This document shows, in pieces, positions 16,873-25,751 of a stretch of 39,610 nucleotides of DNA. Location of the stretch: assembly GCA_029262755.1 (NCBI GenBank), contig JAJCYU010000275.1:1-39610 (forward strand), read 5' to 3'. The translations under genes were made by a program, and so were the position numbers. Each line of letters opens with the position of its first letter. Positions within the stretch are counted from its first letter, which is position 1. The notes beneath the pieces are model-generated. The model saw only the letters and a list, made by a program, of their open reading frames with translations. It searched no databases and was not told the DNA's origin. The DNA is from Anaerolineae bacterium. GTDB lineage: Bacteria > Chloroflexota > Anaerolineae > Epilineales > Epilineaceae.

Positions 16873-19092
16873 ATGTCCGATATCGACGCACGCACGGGCG
16901 CGCTTCCGTCCGACGCGCGCACCAAAGGCTCTGGCGGCGGTGCGCCTGAGGCTTCGGCGCGGATCGAGGCGACCGGCAAGGAAGCGACCAGTTCGATCGA
17001 CCTCCATGATCCGGCACTCTACGTCAACCGCGAGCTGGGAATGCTCGCCTTCCAGCGCCGCGTGCTCGAGGAAGCGCAAGACCTGCTGAATCCCTTGCTC
17101 GAGCGCGCGAAGTTCTTGGCGATTCTCGGCTCCAACCTGGACGAGTTCTTCATGGTGCGCGTCGCTGGGCTGCGGCAGCAGGTGGCCGCGGGCGTCGTGA
17201 AGCTGGCTGCAGACGGCATGCTGCCGGCCGAGCAGCTGGCGGCGGTGCGCAAGGAAGGCTTGGCCTTGATGCGCGATGCCTACGTCGCGCTCGACGAGGT
17301 GAGCGGGCAGCTCGCCGGCGAAGGCATCCACGTGCTCTGCTACGACGAGCTGAACGAGAAGCAGCGCAGCCAGGCCGCCCGTTACTTCGACGAGATCATC
17401 TTCCCTGTCTTGACCCCTCTGGCCTTCGACCCAGGGCGGCCATTCCCGTTCATTTCCAATCTGAGCCTCAACCTCGCAGTCTACGTGCGCGATGAGGACG
17501 GAGAGCGCCACTTTGCGCGCGTCAAGGTGCCGGGCACGCTACCCATGTTGGTGCCCATCAAGCGCTCCTCCGGTGGCGTTCGTAGGGACGGGACGCCGCC
17601 CCGCAGCCACTTTTTCGTGTGGATCGAGGAAGTGATCGCCGCGCACCTCGATCGACTCTTTCCCGGCCTGACGGTGGAAGAGGCCTACCCGTTCCGGGTC
17701 ACACGCGACGCGGACAACGAGATCCAGGAGCTGGAGGCAGCCGACCTGCTGCAAACCATCGCCTCCAGCGTGCGCCAGCGGCAGTTCGGCGGGGTCGTGC
17801 GTCTGTCGATGAATCCGGATATGCCGGCCCCGATTCGGCGTCTGCTCGTCGACGAGCTCGCGGTCGATCCCAACGACGTGTACCTCTTCGACGGACCGCT
17901 CAGCATGGCCGGGCTGTCGCAGTTGCAATCGGTCGAGCGCCACGATCTGCGCAACCCGCATTTCGTGCCCGCCATGCCGGCTGCGGTCGACATGCGTGAT
18001 CATCCGGGCCGCATATTCGAGCAGATTCGCAGCGAAGACGCGTTGCTCTATCACCCCTACGACAGCTTCCTGCCCGTCGTGAAGTTTCTCGAGGCGGCAG
18101 CCGCGGATCCCGACGTGTTGGCCATCAAGATGACCCTCTACCGGGTGGGGCGCGATTCGCCGGTGGTGGATGCGTTGCTGGAGGCGCGAGAGAACGGCAA
18201 GCAGGTCGCCGTGCTGGTGGAGCTGAAGGCTCGCTTCGACGAGGAGAGCAACATCGTCTGGGCGCGCAAGCTTGAAAAGCAGGGCGTGCACGTGGTCTAC
18301 GGCCTGCTCGGGCTCAAGACCCACTCGAAGCTTGCCCTCGTGGTGCGCAGGGAAGGCTCCGGAATCCGGCGTTACGTGCATATGGCCACCGGCAACTACA
18401 ACCACGTCACCGCGCACCTCTATACCGACGTCGGCCTGTTCACAGACGATGCCGACCTCGGTGCCGACGTCAGCGACGTGTTCAACTACCTGACCGGCTA
18501 CTCGCACAAGAAGGACTATCGCAAGCTCTTGGTGGCGCCGGTCAACCTGCGCCGTCGATTCGTGGAGTTGATCGAGCGTGAGGTCGCCGTGCAAAAGGCG
18601 GGCGGCGAGGGCAAGCTCGTGTTCCAGATGAATTCGCTGGTCGACGCACCCATCATTCGGGCCCTGTACCGTGCGTCCCAGGCCGGCGTTGCGATCGATC
18701 TCATCGTGCGCGGCATCTGCTGTCTTCGGCCGGGCATCCCCGGCGTCAGCGAGACGATTCGCGTCACGAGCATCGTCGGGCGCTTCTTGGAGCACAGCCG
18801 GATCTACTACTTCCGCAACGGTGGCGCGGAGCAGGTCTACGTCGGCAGCGCCGACCTCATGCCGCGCAACATCGATCGCCGTGTCGAGGTCGTGTTTCCG
18901 ATCGAAGATCCGCGCCTCGTCATGCAGCTGCGCGATGAGGCCCTGGCCGTCTTGCTCTCCGATACCGTCAAGGCGAGGCGCATGACCGCGGCAGGCACAT
19001 ACGAACGCGTGCGGCCGGGCCGGGGCGAGGCATCGCTCGACGGCCAGGCATGGTTGATCGCGCAGCATCGGCGCCGGGGCACGTCAGGATAG
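16873..19092 (+). CDS. ppk1: Polyphosphate kinase 1
   Basis: PPK1 reversibly transfers the terminal phosphate of ATP to inorganic polyphosphate. The 739-aa protein opens with about 45 variable residues, then the N domain from NRELGMLAFQRRVLEEA (about residue 51) through LGSNLDEFFMVRVAGLR. The catalytic half shows THSKLALV with His484 and YVHMATGNYN with His503; the 19-residue spacing equals that of the two active-site histidines (435 and 454) of the E. coli enzyme, the first being the phosphorylated one. The ATG at 16873 was chosen because AGGGG lies seven bases upstream; in-frame ATGs at 16738, 16822 and 16849 are alternatives, the first inside the hairpin. It faces ppx and CYTH-CHAD, making a polyphosphate locus. 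Confidence 0.97.
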   Translation: MSDIDARTGALPSDARTKGSGGGAPEASARIEATGKEATSSIDLHDPALYVNRELGMLAFQRRVLEEAQDLLNPLLERAKFLAILGSNLDEFFMVRVAGLRQQVAAGVVKLAADGMLPAEQLAAVRKEGLALMRDAYVALDEVSGQLAGEGIHVLCYDELNEKQRSQAARYFDEIIFPVLTPLAFDPGRPFPFISNLSLNLAVYVRDEDGERHFARVKVPGTLPMLVPIKRSSGGVRRDGTPPRSHFFVWIEEVIAAHLDRLFPGLTVEEAYPFRVTRDADNEIQELEAADLLQTIASSVRQRQFGGVVRLSMNPDMPAPIRRLLVDELAVDPNDVYLFDGPLSMAGLSQLQSVERHDLRNPHFVPAMPAAVDMRDHPGRIFEQIRSEDALLYHPYDSFLPVVKFLEAAAADPDVLAIKMTLYRVGRDSPVVDALLEARENGKQVAVLVELKARFDEESNIVWARKLEKQGVHVVYGLLGLKTHSKLALVVRREGSGIRRYVHMATGNYNHVTAHLYTDVGLFTDDADLGADVSDVFNYLTGYSHKKDYRKLLVAPVNLRRRFVELIEREVAVQKAGGEGKLVFQMNSLVDAPIIRALYRASQAGVAIDLIVRGICCLRPGIPGVSETIRVTSIVGRFLEHSRIYYFRNGGAEQVYVGSADLMPRNIDRRVEVVFPIEDPRLVMQLRDEALAVLLSDTVKARRMTAAGTYERVRPGRGEASLDGQAWLIAQHRRRGTSG

Positions 19093-19241
19093 AGCCTCTT
19101 ATGACTCGACGAGCCCTTGGGGCCGCGCCGGCAATCGCGGAACAGGGCGAACCCGTGACGTATTCGCCGGCCGCCGCCGTGCGCTGGGAATCTCCGGCAG
19201 CGTAGCGTAGGACGGTACATACGGACGGCCGTGTCCCATGG

Positions 19242-20954
19242 CTAGCCGGCCGGATTGTCCGCGGTGGTTGCGCCCCCGTCGGCTGCGTCAGCCCCCTTCG
19301 CGGCGGACCGCGTTGGCTGCGCGTCCACGTGGCCCACCCTCCGTGCGACCAGTCGGCGCTCGAAGGTGCGCTCGAAGGCGCTGCGATGGCTCTCGGCGCC
19401 CCACAGTTCGAGCCGGCAGTCCGATTCCGATCGGACTTCCAGCACGACCTCGTCCCCGTCGACGGCGCGCAGCTTCGCCTCATCCACGAGCCCAGCGTGG
19501 CTGCGGTCGAGCGCCTCCGCAAGGCGGATAAACACGGCCATGGTGCGCACGGCGCCCCGAGCCGGCTTCGGTAAGGCGCGATACTCCGGATGCTTCTTGC
19601 GCGGGAGACCTTTGCGGTGAAAGCGAGCAAGCGCCGCGACGATCGTCGCTTCGGTATGATCGAAGCCGAGAAGGTCGGCGTGCTCGATCAAGTAGTAGCT
19701 GTGCCGGTGATGGTCGTCGTAGGACAGGAATGTGCCGACGTCGTGCAGCATGGCGGCATGTTGGAGCAGCTCCCGTTCCCAGCTTCCGAACGCGTGCAAG
19801 CCTGCCTCCCGCGCGCTGTCGAAGAGCTGGCCCGACAGGTGGGCAACGTGGCGTCCGTGTGCCTCGTCGAATTGGCAGCGCCGCCCCAGCCGCAGCACGC
19901 TGCGCTCACGGACGGTCTGCCCGACGTCCATCTCCGGATGACGCCGCGCGACGTAGTCCGCGATCAGGCCCTCGCGCAGACCGCGGTCTGTGGCCTCGAT
20001 CGCCTCCAGACCGAGCGCATCCATGATCGTTTCCAAGATCGCGGCGCCCGCGATGATGAGGTCGGCGCGGGCGGCATTGATGCCCGGAACCATCCGGCGT
20101 TCTTCCAACGTCAGGCTGCACAGGTGCTTGCGCAGGGCGCGTAGCTCGTCGAGGCTCATGGGGGCGAGCGGATCTTCGTCTTCTTCCCGCGCGCGTCGGG
20201 CCATCTCGACGAGATTCTGAATGGTGCCCGAGCTGCCGATCACCCGCGTCGCGGTATGCTCGGAGAGGCGTTGGAATGCGCGCACGGCGCTGTTTCGGAC
20301 GTAGCGTTGGATCAACGCGTAGCGATCGTCGCGCACCGCTGCGGTCTCGTCGGGCATGAAGAACAACGAGCTGAGCCGGATCGCGCCAAGCTTGAGCGAT
20401 TCGAGGTGGTGGTAGGCATGCTGGTCGCCCACGATCAGCTCGGTCGAACCCCCACCGATGTCGATGAAGAGCGCCTGCTCCTCGCCGAGATCGAGGCCGT
20501 ACACGACACCCAAGTAGATCAGCCGTGCCTCTTCGCGGCCGGAGATGGTCCGCACCTCGACGCCGGCCTCCTGACGTAGCATGCGCAGAAAGTCGCTTTG
20601 GTTGCGTGCTTCGCGCGTTGCGCTCGTCGCGATCGCGATGATCTCATCGGCCTGATAGGTCTCGGCCATCTGCCGAAACGTTCCCACGACCAGAACGGCG
20701 CGGCGCATCGCGGCCGGCCGGAGCAGACCGTCGGCGAATTCGTTTTCGCCGAGACGGACGACTTCCTTCTGTTCGCTCAAGACCCGGTGGGAACCGTTGG
20801 CCATGATCCGCACGAGGAGCAAGCGAACGGAGTTCGTGCCGATGTCCAGAAACGCACACGTTCGATCGACCGCGGGCGGGCGCAAGGGGAGCCCGGTGAC
20901 GTCCGGGTTCGCGAAGGGATCGACATTCCGTTCCACGTCTTCCGGGCTGCTCAT
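19242..20954 (-). CDS. ppx: Exopolyphosphatase / guanosine pentaphosphate phosphatase (Ppx/GppA) with HD domain
   Basis: Ppx/GppA enzymes remove terminal phosphates from polyphosphate and, in some members, convert pppGpp to ppGpp. From the ATG at 20954 (570 aa): the actin-like fold shows FLDIGTNSVRLLL (36-48), a Glu in SGREEARLIY (139-147) and FIDIGGGSTELIVGD (163-177). The C-terminal half carries an HD-type domain with HAAMLHDVGTF and a later HTEATIVAALARFHRKG helix. The last 40 residues are Ala/Asp-rich. The start ATG overlaps the CYTH-CHAD stop as ATGA (20951-20954); a longer frame to 21014 runs through that gene and is rejected. It is convergent with ppk (149-bp gap without a clear terminator). 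Confidence 0.95.
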   Translation of the reverse strand: MSSPEDVERNVDPFANPDVTGLPLRPPAVDRTCAFLDIGTNSVRLLLVRIMANGSHRVLSEQKEVVRLGENEFADGLLRPAAMRRAVLVVGTFRQMAETYQADEIIAIATSATREARNQSDFLRMLRQEAGVEVRTISGREEARLIYLGVVYGLDLGEEQALFIDIGGGSTELIVGDQHAYHHLESLKLGAIRLSSLFFMPDETAAVRDDRYALIQRYVRNSAVRAFQRLSEHTATRVIGSSGTIQNLVEMARRAREEDEDPLAPMSLDELRALRKHLCSLTLEERRMVPGINAARADLIIAGAAILETIMDALGLEAIEATDRGLREGLIADYVARRHPEMDVGQTVRERSVLRLGRRCQFDEAHGRHVAHLSGQLFDSAREAGLHAFGSWERELLQHAAMLHDVGTFLSYDDHHRHSYYLIEHADLLGFDHTEATIVAALARFHRKGLPRKKHPEYRALPKPARGAVRTMAVFIRLAEALDRSHAGLVDEAKLRAVDGDEVVLEVRSESDCRLELWGAESHRSAFERTFERRLVARRVGHVDAQPTRSAAKGADAADGGATTADNPAG

Positions 20955-23071
20955 ATGCGCGCAAGCGCGCGACCGAGCCGCGCGCGGCTTGCTTCCGCCA
21001 CAAAGGGAAGCCAAGCGGTGTTGAATGCCTCACGCACCCGGGCCTCCTCGGCATCTTGCACCGCCCCGTAGCGCTCGATCGCATCGGCATCCACACCGGC
21101 GCTACGCGCTCGCTCCAGGTCCGCACGGGCGACATCCACGTCGTTCAGATCGCCGAGGTGATCTTGCAAAGCCTTCAGTTGCTTGATCAGGGCCTTGCCT
21201 TCGTTGTCGAGCAGTTCGACCACCGGCTCGATGGCGTAGCGCAGGCGCTTGCAGTCGATGCGCAGCCGGTGGAGCAGCGCAATCTCGACCGTAGCCGGAT
21301 CGGCGAGCAAGGTCTCATAGGCGCGCACTCGCGCATAGCGACCCCAGATTTTCTGGGGCAAGACGTGCCGCACTTGGACGGGTCTCGGTGAGGGAATCGT
21401 CCGCGCCCCCATGCCCGAGCTCGCGCAATAGCGCTGCATCGACTCGATGAACCGACGATGGCGCTTGCCGTCCAACCAGGGCAGCAATTGGTCGTACGCG
21501 CGCACCCGTTGCGCGCGCCAATGGGTGGCCAGCGCATCCAGATCGCCTCCGTCTTTTCGGCTCCCCGAATCCTGATGCTCGCCAAGCTTGTGCAGCGCTA
21601 CGTCCGCGTCGCGAACCGCGCCGAGCAGGGAGGCGGTCGCCTTCATATGCTTGAGGAGGGGCTTCACAGTGCCCCGATGTACGAACGCCCCGAACAACCG
21701 ATCGGCGGCACGCGCTCGGCGCAATGCCACGCGGTAATCGTGCACGTATTCAATATCATCGCCACGCCGGGCGCCTGCCTCTTGCAACAACAGGGCGGCC
21801 AGCTGGCGACGCCAGATCAAGCGGCCGGCCTCGGCCATCTCCATCGTCGGGTCGATGCCGGTCGCAGGATCCATGCGGCTCGGATCGCGCAAACTCGCAT
21901 CGCCGGCTTGCGGCGGGTCGAGAACCTGCTCGGCAACGGCGAGAAGTGCACGATCGAACTTGCCGCCGTCCGACACTTGCGGCGCGCGTTTGCGCAAGAC
22001 GGACATGGCCCGGTCTTGCTCCGCGGCGCGCGCCGCATCGACGGCAAGCAGCTCGAGCTCGATCTCGTGCCAACGCTCGGCCACGCTGCCGCTGGGGCCA
22101 AGCGCTTCCACGGTGTCCAAGCTGAGCGTTGCAAGGGGTTCCCCTGCGGCCCCGCGCAGCGTTCGCTCGCCGCGTCGCTGTCGGATGGCAACGACCGTCT
22201 CCAGCCGCTGCAATCTGCGACCCGCAATCACCATCGCCAAGTCCACGACCGCACCGGGCCACGTGGATTGGTCACCGGTCGTTGCGCTGCCGCGCAGCGG
22301 CCCCTCGACCTCCAGCCGGCGATGCACGCCGCCGGAGGCCTCTTCGCGGCGCGCCAGCCCCTTTAGCGTGAGCTGCATCGCGACCGTGTCATCGCGCCGG
22401 CTAGTCCGCTCGCGCAGCACGAAACCGGCACGCAGAAAGGCGCGATCCGGCGTGTCTAGATACCGGTCCTCGACCTCGCTGAAGCGGGTGGCGTCCAGAC
22501 GTAAGCGCGGACCGAGGTCTGGAACCCGCCCAAGCTGGGCCAATGACTCGGCGTCCGCCTCCAGCTTGAGCTCGCGCTCTTCGCCGGTGTGGCTTCGGCC
22601 GCTATCCGCGGGGGTTGGTCGCGCGGTTGACACGGCTGGGGACACCTGCGCGCGGGGGGAGTGCGCCGGGCCTGGCGACGGCGGCGCAACCGTCGGCGCA
22701 TCCGGCGGCGCATCCTGCGGCGTTGGCAGGGAATGAAACGCCGGCGAACCGGGAGACGAGGTTGCGCCCCGTGTGGATGACGACGTTGCCGACCCCGGTG
22801 AATCCGGGGGCGACGGCTTGGATTCCGCTGGAGGCGTGACGGGCGTGACGGGCGGGGCCTGCGACTCCGGCGTCGATTCCACGTGTACCGGAATCGGCCC
22901 GTCGTGTACCGGAATCGGCCCGTCTGGAAGGTCGGCCGGCGGGGACGGCGGGTTGGGTTCCGGCGTGCGGCCTGCCTGGCCGGCCTCTTCGGCCGCATCG
23001 GGCGCAGCGGCCGCATCGGGCGCATCGGGCGCATTGGGCGCAGCGCTCCCAGAGCGAGTTTCGGGGCTCAC
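20951..23071 (-). CDS. CYTH-CHAD fusion protein (triphosphatase fold plus polyphosphate-binding domain)
   Basis: 706 aa. Residues 1-160 are Pro/Ala/Ser-rich and probably disordered. The CYTH domain starts at ERELK (about 165), the ExExK signature of the triphosphate tunnel family, and keeps YLDTPDRAFLRAGFVLRER, LTLKG, RRLEVEG, IRQRR, LSLDTVEAL and WHEIELEL, so catalysis on PPPi-like substrates is plausible. The CHAD domain (about 400-706) shows VHDYRVALRRARAADRLF and LHRLRIDCKRLRYAIEPV, its conserved basic helices; CHAD domains are known to bind polyphosphate and locate to granules. GTG at 23071 has GAGGAG six bases upstream; a GTG at 23134 would add 21 residues but has poor spacing. The stop overlaps ppx, strongly linking it to polyphosphate turnover. 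Confidence 0.9.
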   Translation of the reverse strand: MSPETRSGSAAPNAPDAPDAAAAPDAAEEAGQAGRTPEPNPPSPPADLPDGPIPVHDGPIPVHVESTPESQAPPVTPVTPPAESKPSPPDSPGSATSSSTRGATSSPGSPAFHSLPTPQDAPPDAPTVAPPSPGPAHSPRAQVSPAVSTARPTPADSGRSHTGEERELKLEADAESLAQLGRVPDLGPRLRLDATRFSEVEDRYLDTPDRAFLRAGFVLRERTSRRDDTVAMQLTLKGLARREEASGGVHRRLEVEGPLRGSATTGDQSTWPGAVVDLAMVIAGRRLQRLETVVAIRQRRGERTLRGAAGEPLATLSLDTVEALGPSGSVAERWHEIELELLAVDAARAAEQDRAMSVLRKRAPQVSDGGKFDRALLAVAEQVLDPPQAGDASLRDPSRMDPATGIDPTMEMAEAGRLIWRRQLAALLLQEAGARRGDDIEYVHDYRVALRRARAADRLFGAFVHRGTVKPLLKHMKATASLLGAVRDADVALHKLGEHQDSGSRKDGGDLDALATHWRAQRVRAYDQLLPWLDGKRHRRFIESMQRYCASSGMGARTIPSPRPVQVRHVLPQKIWGRYARVRAYETLLADPATVEIALLHRLRIDCKRLRYAIEPVVELLDNEGKALIKQLKALQDHLGDLNDVDVARADLERARSAGVDADAIERYGAVQDAEEARVREAFNTAWLPFVAEASRARLGRALARI
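22883..22924. repeat. 21-bp perfect tandem duplication inside the CYTH-CHAD gene
   Basis: Two identical 21-bp units (22883-22903 and 22904-22924) encode DGPIPVH twice in the disordered N-terminal region. Nearby, 9-bp units (GCATCGGGC type around 22990-23040, GTGACGGGC type around 22837-22854) encode APD and VTP repeats. They keep the reading frame and look like replication-slippage expansions. Confidence 0.8.
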
Positions 23072-23164
23072 GGGCGGCTCCTCGGGCGCCGGATTCGGCG
23101 CGGTGGGTCCGGGCCGAAGCGCTCTAAACAGCACCGCTCCGGCGAATTCTCATTGTAGCCGACG

Positions 23165-23173
23165 TGCTATGAT
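23165..23173 (+). promoter_or_regulatory. Extended -10 promoter candidate for proC
   Basis: TGCTATGAT fits an extended -10 element (TGnTATAAT with one change) 24 bases before the proC ATG, predicting a start near 23180. No good -35 is seen. A TACAAT on the opposite strand (23157-23152) could serve the divergent CYTH-CHAD gene. Confidence 0.45.
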
Positions 23174-23197
23174 CCCGCAGCGATTCCGGGAGGCTTC

Positions 23198-24013
23198 ATG
23201 TTCACAGATCAGACCATTGCGTTTGTCGGAAGCGGTACCATGGCGGAGGCCATGATCCGCGGCTTGCTCAGCGGCGGAATCGTCGCTCCGGAGCAGATCA
23301 TCGCGGCAGGTCCACGCTTGGACCGCGGCGAGGAGTTGGTGGCGCGCCACGGCGTCCGCGTGACGTGTGACAATGCCGAAGCGGCGGAGGCCGGGCAGAT
23401 TGTCGTGCTCGCCGTCAAGCCGCAACGCATCCCCGACGTACTGCCGGATCTGCGCGGCCGATTACGCAACACGGACGTGCTGGTATCGATCGTGGCGGGC
23501 ATGCCTATCCAGCGCCTTGCGGACGGCGCCGCCCACGCGGCGGTGGTACGCGCCATGCCCAACACGCCGGGTCAGATCGCGCAGGGAATCAGCGTGTGGA
23601 CCGCCACCCCGGAAGTTGAACCGGACCAGCGGGAGCGAGCGCGGCATATCTTGGCGGCCTTGGGCGAAGAGATCCTCGTCGATGACGAACGCGAGCTCGA
23701 CATGGCGACGGCGCTCAGCGGTTCGGGCCCGGCCTACGTCTTCATGATGATGGAGGCGATGATCGACGCCGGCGTCCATCTTGGCTTTTCGCGCCGCGTC
23801 TCACGCCAGCTCGTGTTTCGTACCATGGCCGGTTCCGTCGCCTACGCAGAGCAATCGGGCCGCCACGTCGCCGCCCTTCGCAATCAAGTCACGTCCCCAG
23901 GCGGCACGACGGCTGCCGCGCTGTACCACCTCGAGAAAGGCGGTCTGCGCACGGTAATCTCGCGCGGCCTTTGGGCCGCGTACGAGCGCTCGCGGTCGTT
24001 GGGGTCCGACTAG
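23198..24013 (+). CDS. proC: Pyrroline-5-carboxylate reductase
   Basis: ProC reduces 1-pyrroline-5-carboxylate to proline with NAD(P)H, the last step of proline synthesis. 271 aa, normal length. The Rossmann motif reads IAFVGSGTMAEAM (residues 7-19), followed by LAVKPQRIPDVL, VRAMPNTPGQI and the family signature GSGPAYVFMMMEAM, with SPGGTTAAALYHLEKGG near the C terminus. The ATG at 23198 has GGGAGG five bases upstream. Divergent from CYTH-CHAD; its TAG stop overlaps the stop of the convergent regulator gene. No other proline genes are adjacent. Confidence 0.97.
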   Translation: MFTDQTIAFVGSGTMAEAMIRGLLSGGIVAPEQIIAAGPRLDRGEELVARHGVRVTCDNAEAAEAGQIVVLAVKPQRIPDVLPDLRGRLRNTDVLVSIVAGMPIQRLADGAAHAAVVRAMPNTPGQIAQGISVWTATPEVEPDQRERARHILAALGEEILVDDERELDMATALSGSGPAYVFMMMEAMIDAGVHLGFSRRVSRQLVFRTMAGSVAYAEQSGRHVAALRNQVTSPGGTTAAALYHLEKGGLRTVISRGLWAAYERSRSLGSD

Positions 24014-25563
24014 CTCGCCGCGTCGCCGGCCTCCGCGCGCCCCAGCATCGCGGCCAGCGCCGCCCGCTGCGCGTCCCGTCGATCGGCGCGCGCCGCGATG
24101 CGTGGCTCGGCAGCGCGGTCGCGGCAGGCGGCACCGTCCAGGCGGCAGCGTTCGCACGTGACGCCGACGACGTCCTCTTCCAATGCGGGATCGGAAGCGA
24201 ACGCGATGCGCTTCGCTGCGTCGCCGTCGATCCGGAGGCCGAGCGTCAGACCGGAGTGGAGTCCCGGCCGTAGCGCGAGCGGACGCGCCATGGCGATCTC
24301 CAAGAATCGTGCGCCTGGTTTCCCCGAGGCATGTTGGCTAATCACACGCTGCGCGCCCGCTACAACGTAGCGCGCATCGACGGGCTCAGCGTTCGCCTTG
24401 TCGGCGGATCGTTCGCGTTCCAAGCGTCGCAACAAGCGGATGCCGGCGATTCGCCGGCAATAGTGCTCGGCGCCGCCGATGCCGAAGGGCACATCCACGC
24501 TCGAAAGGTTGAGCACTTTGGCGATGTCAAAGACCCCGCTGCCGACACGGTGGTGCACGCGCAGAAAATAGAGCTCGCCCAAACCCAGTGCGGATGGCAA
24601 GAGTTGGCACCATCGGTGCAACAGGGTTTCCGGCGTAACCGCAGTGCGTGCAACCAGAGCTAGCAGTTGCTCGGGACGCCAACGATCCGCGCCAAGCAGG
24701 GCACGCGCCTCTGCGATCATCCAGTCGCGATCGAGCAGCAACGCGCCGGCGTAGTAGCTGGCACGGTGCCCGTTCAGCACATGATCGAAGGTCGTAGCCT
24801 CGATCCACGAGGACGTAGCGGCGCGCTCCTGGATGCCGAGCGCCTGGAATCCGAGTTCGCGCGCCATGAGGAAGGCGCGTTGGGAGGGCAGGAGTCGCCC
24901 ATTGACATAAAGAGTAGGCTGCGAGCCGTCCAGGTCGGTCACCGAGCGAAAGTCGCCCAAGACCGGGTCCGCACCGAGTCGCTCCGCGTCGACGCGATAC
25001 CCGTGCTCGGTCACCAGGATCCGACGAAGCTCCGACTCGTCCGGAATCGTTTGGGCGGACCAGCCCCTGGCACGGCGATGCTGCGCGGCAAGCGACTCGA
25101 GTTCGGGGACGTGATTGCCGCTCGTCGCTTGCCAGGAGCGTAGCGCGGCGAAAAGAAAACTCTCGATGCGCACATCGTGCGCACGCACGACATCACGGAC
25201 GGTGCGCACGAGCGCCGCCACGCGGTCCGGAGCGTCGGTCACCAGGCTGAACAAGGCTTCCGGATCGATACCGAAGTGGTCGAGCGGGAAATCGCGCGTC
25301 AGCGTTGAGCCTAATACATCCTGCAGCGGGACCAAGTCATCCTCGACGCGCAACGACACGAGCTCATCGTATGGAAACTCCAGAACCTCGGCCAGCACGA
25401 GCAGTCGCTCCGGCTTCGGGTACTTCTTGCCGTGCTCGATCTCGCTCAGGTAGGAGATCGACATGGCGGCGCGTTGGGCGGTTTCCTTCAGCGACAGCCC
25501 GAGCGTTTGGCGACGCTTCTTGAGCTTGAGTCCGAGGATAAAGCGCGGGTTGGAAGCGTTCAC
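24010..25563 (-). CDS. XRE-family ScfR/RamB-type transcriptional regulator
   Basis: 517 aa. Residues 8-65 are an XRE helix-turn-helix (LKKRRQTLGLSLKETAQRA, then SISYLSEIEHGKKYPKPERL). The middle is the IrrE/peptidase-M78-like domain, in which the HExxH site is degenerate (MARELGF), as is usual in ScfR proteins. The C-terminal domain (DUF2083 type) ends with the cysteine cluster CERCRLDGAACRDRA. Characterised relatives (RamB, PrpR) sense short-chain acyl-CoA and control acetate, glyoxylate or propionate genes; that function is inferred here. The GTG start at 25563 has AGGA seven bases upstream. Overlaps proC by four bases at the stop codons (CTAG). Divergent from a small unknown gene across a region rich in GCGAAC words. 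Confidence 0.85.
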   Translation of the reverse strand: MNASNPRFILGLKLKKRRQTLGLSLKETAQRAAMSISYLSEIEHGKKYPKPERLLVLAEVLEFPYDELVSLRVEDDLVPLQDVLGSTLTRDFPLDHFGIDPEALFSLVTDAPDRVAALVRTVRDVVRAHDVRIESFLFAALRSWQATSGNHVPELESLAAQHRRARGWSAQTIPDESELRRILVTEHGYRVDAERLGADPVLGDFRSVTDLDGSQPTLYVNGRLLPSQRAFLMARELGFQALGIQERAATSSWIEATTFDHVLNGHRASYYAGALLLDRDWMIAEARALLGADRWRPEQLLALVARTAVTPETLLHRWCQLLPSALGLGELYFLRVHHRVGSGVFDIAKVLNLSSVDVPFGIGGAEHYCRRIAGIRLLRRLERERSADKANAEPVDARYVVAGAQRVISQHASGKPGARFLEIAMARPLALRPGLHSGLTLGLRIDGDAAKRIAFASDPALEEDVVGVTCERCRLDGAACRDRAAEPRIAARADRRDAQRAALAAMLGRAEAGDAAS

Positions 25564-25617
25564 GGGCGGGTCCTGAGCAGTTGCGCTGAAGGCACGTCTT
25601 TCGTTCGCTGCGGGCGA

Positions 25618-25645
25618 ACCATAGCAAGGCCACGGGGCGTCCCAA
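25618..25645 (-). promoter_or_regulatory. Candidate promoter of the ScfR-type regulator
   Basis: On the minus strand TTGGGA (25645-25640, 4 of 6) is followed after 16 bases by TATGGT (25623-25618, 4 of 6). The predicted start falls inside a perfect palindrome at 25603-25619, a plausible autorepression site. Confidence 0.45.
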
Positions 25646-25722
25646 AAGGGCTGCTCCTCCGTACGCGCTCGACCGCGTTCTTCAACAACGACCGGATCGT
25701 TACCCGACTAGCGAACTTTCGC

Positions 25723-25751
25723 TTGACTCGCGGTTTCGCCAATACTAGACT
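25723..25751 (+). promoter_or_regulatory. Sigma70-type promoter of the small unknown gene
   Basis: TTGACT (25723-25728, 5 of 6) and TAGACT (25746-25751, 4 of 6) are separated by exactly 17 bases. Transcription would start near 25758, just 18 bases before the ATG. Confidence 0.65.

Noticed and set aside
19093-19241. Terminator between convergent ppk and ppx
   Set aside because: The best inverted repeat (GGCGAA at 19146-19151 with TTCGCC at 19163-19168) has an 11-base loop and no T run; not strong enough to call.
24850-24910. Active zinc metallopeptidase site in the ScfR-type regulator
   Set aside because: The HExxH motif is replaced by a degenerate ARELGF-type sequence, as in most ScfR proteins, so peptidase activity is not expected.
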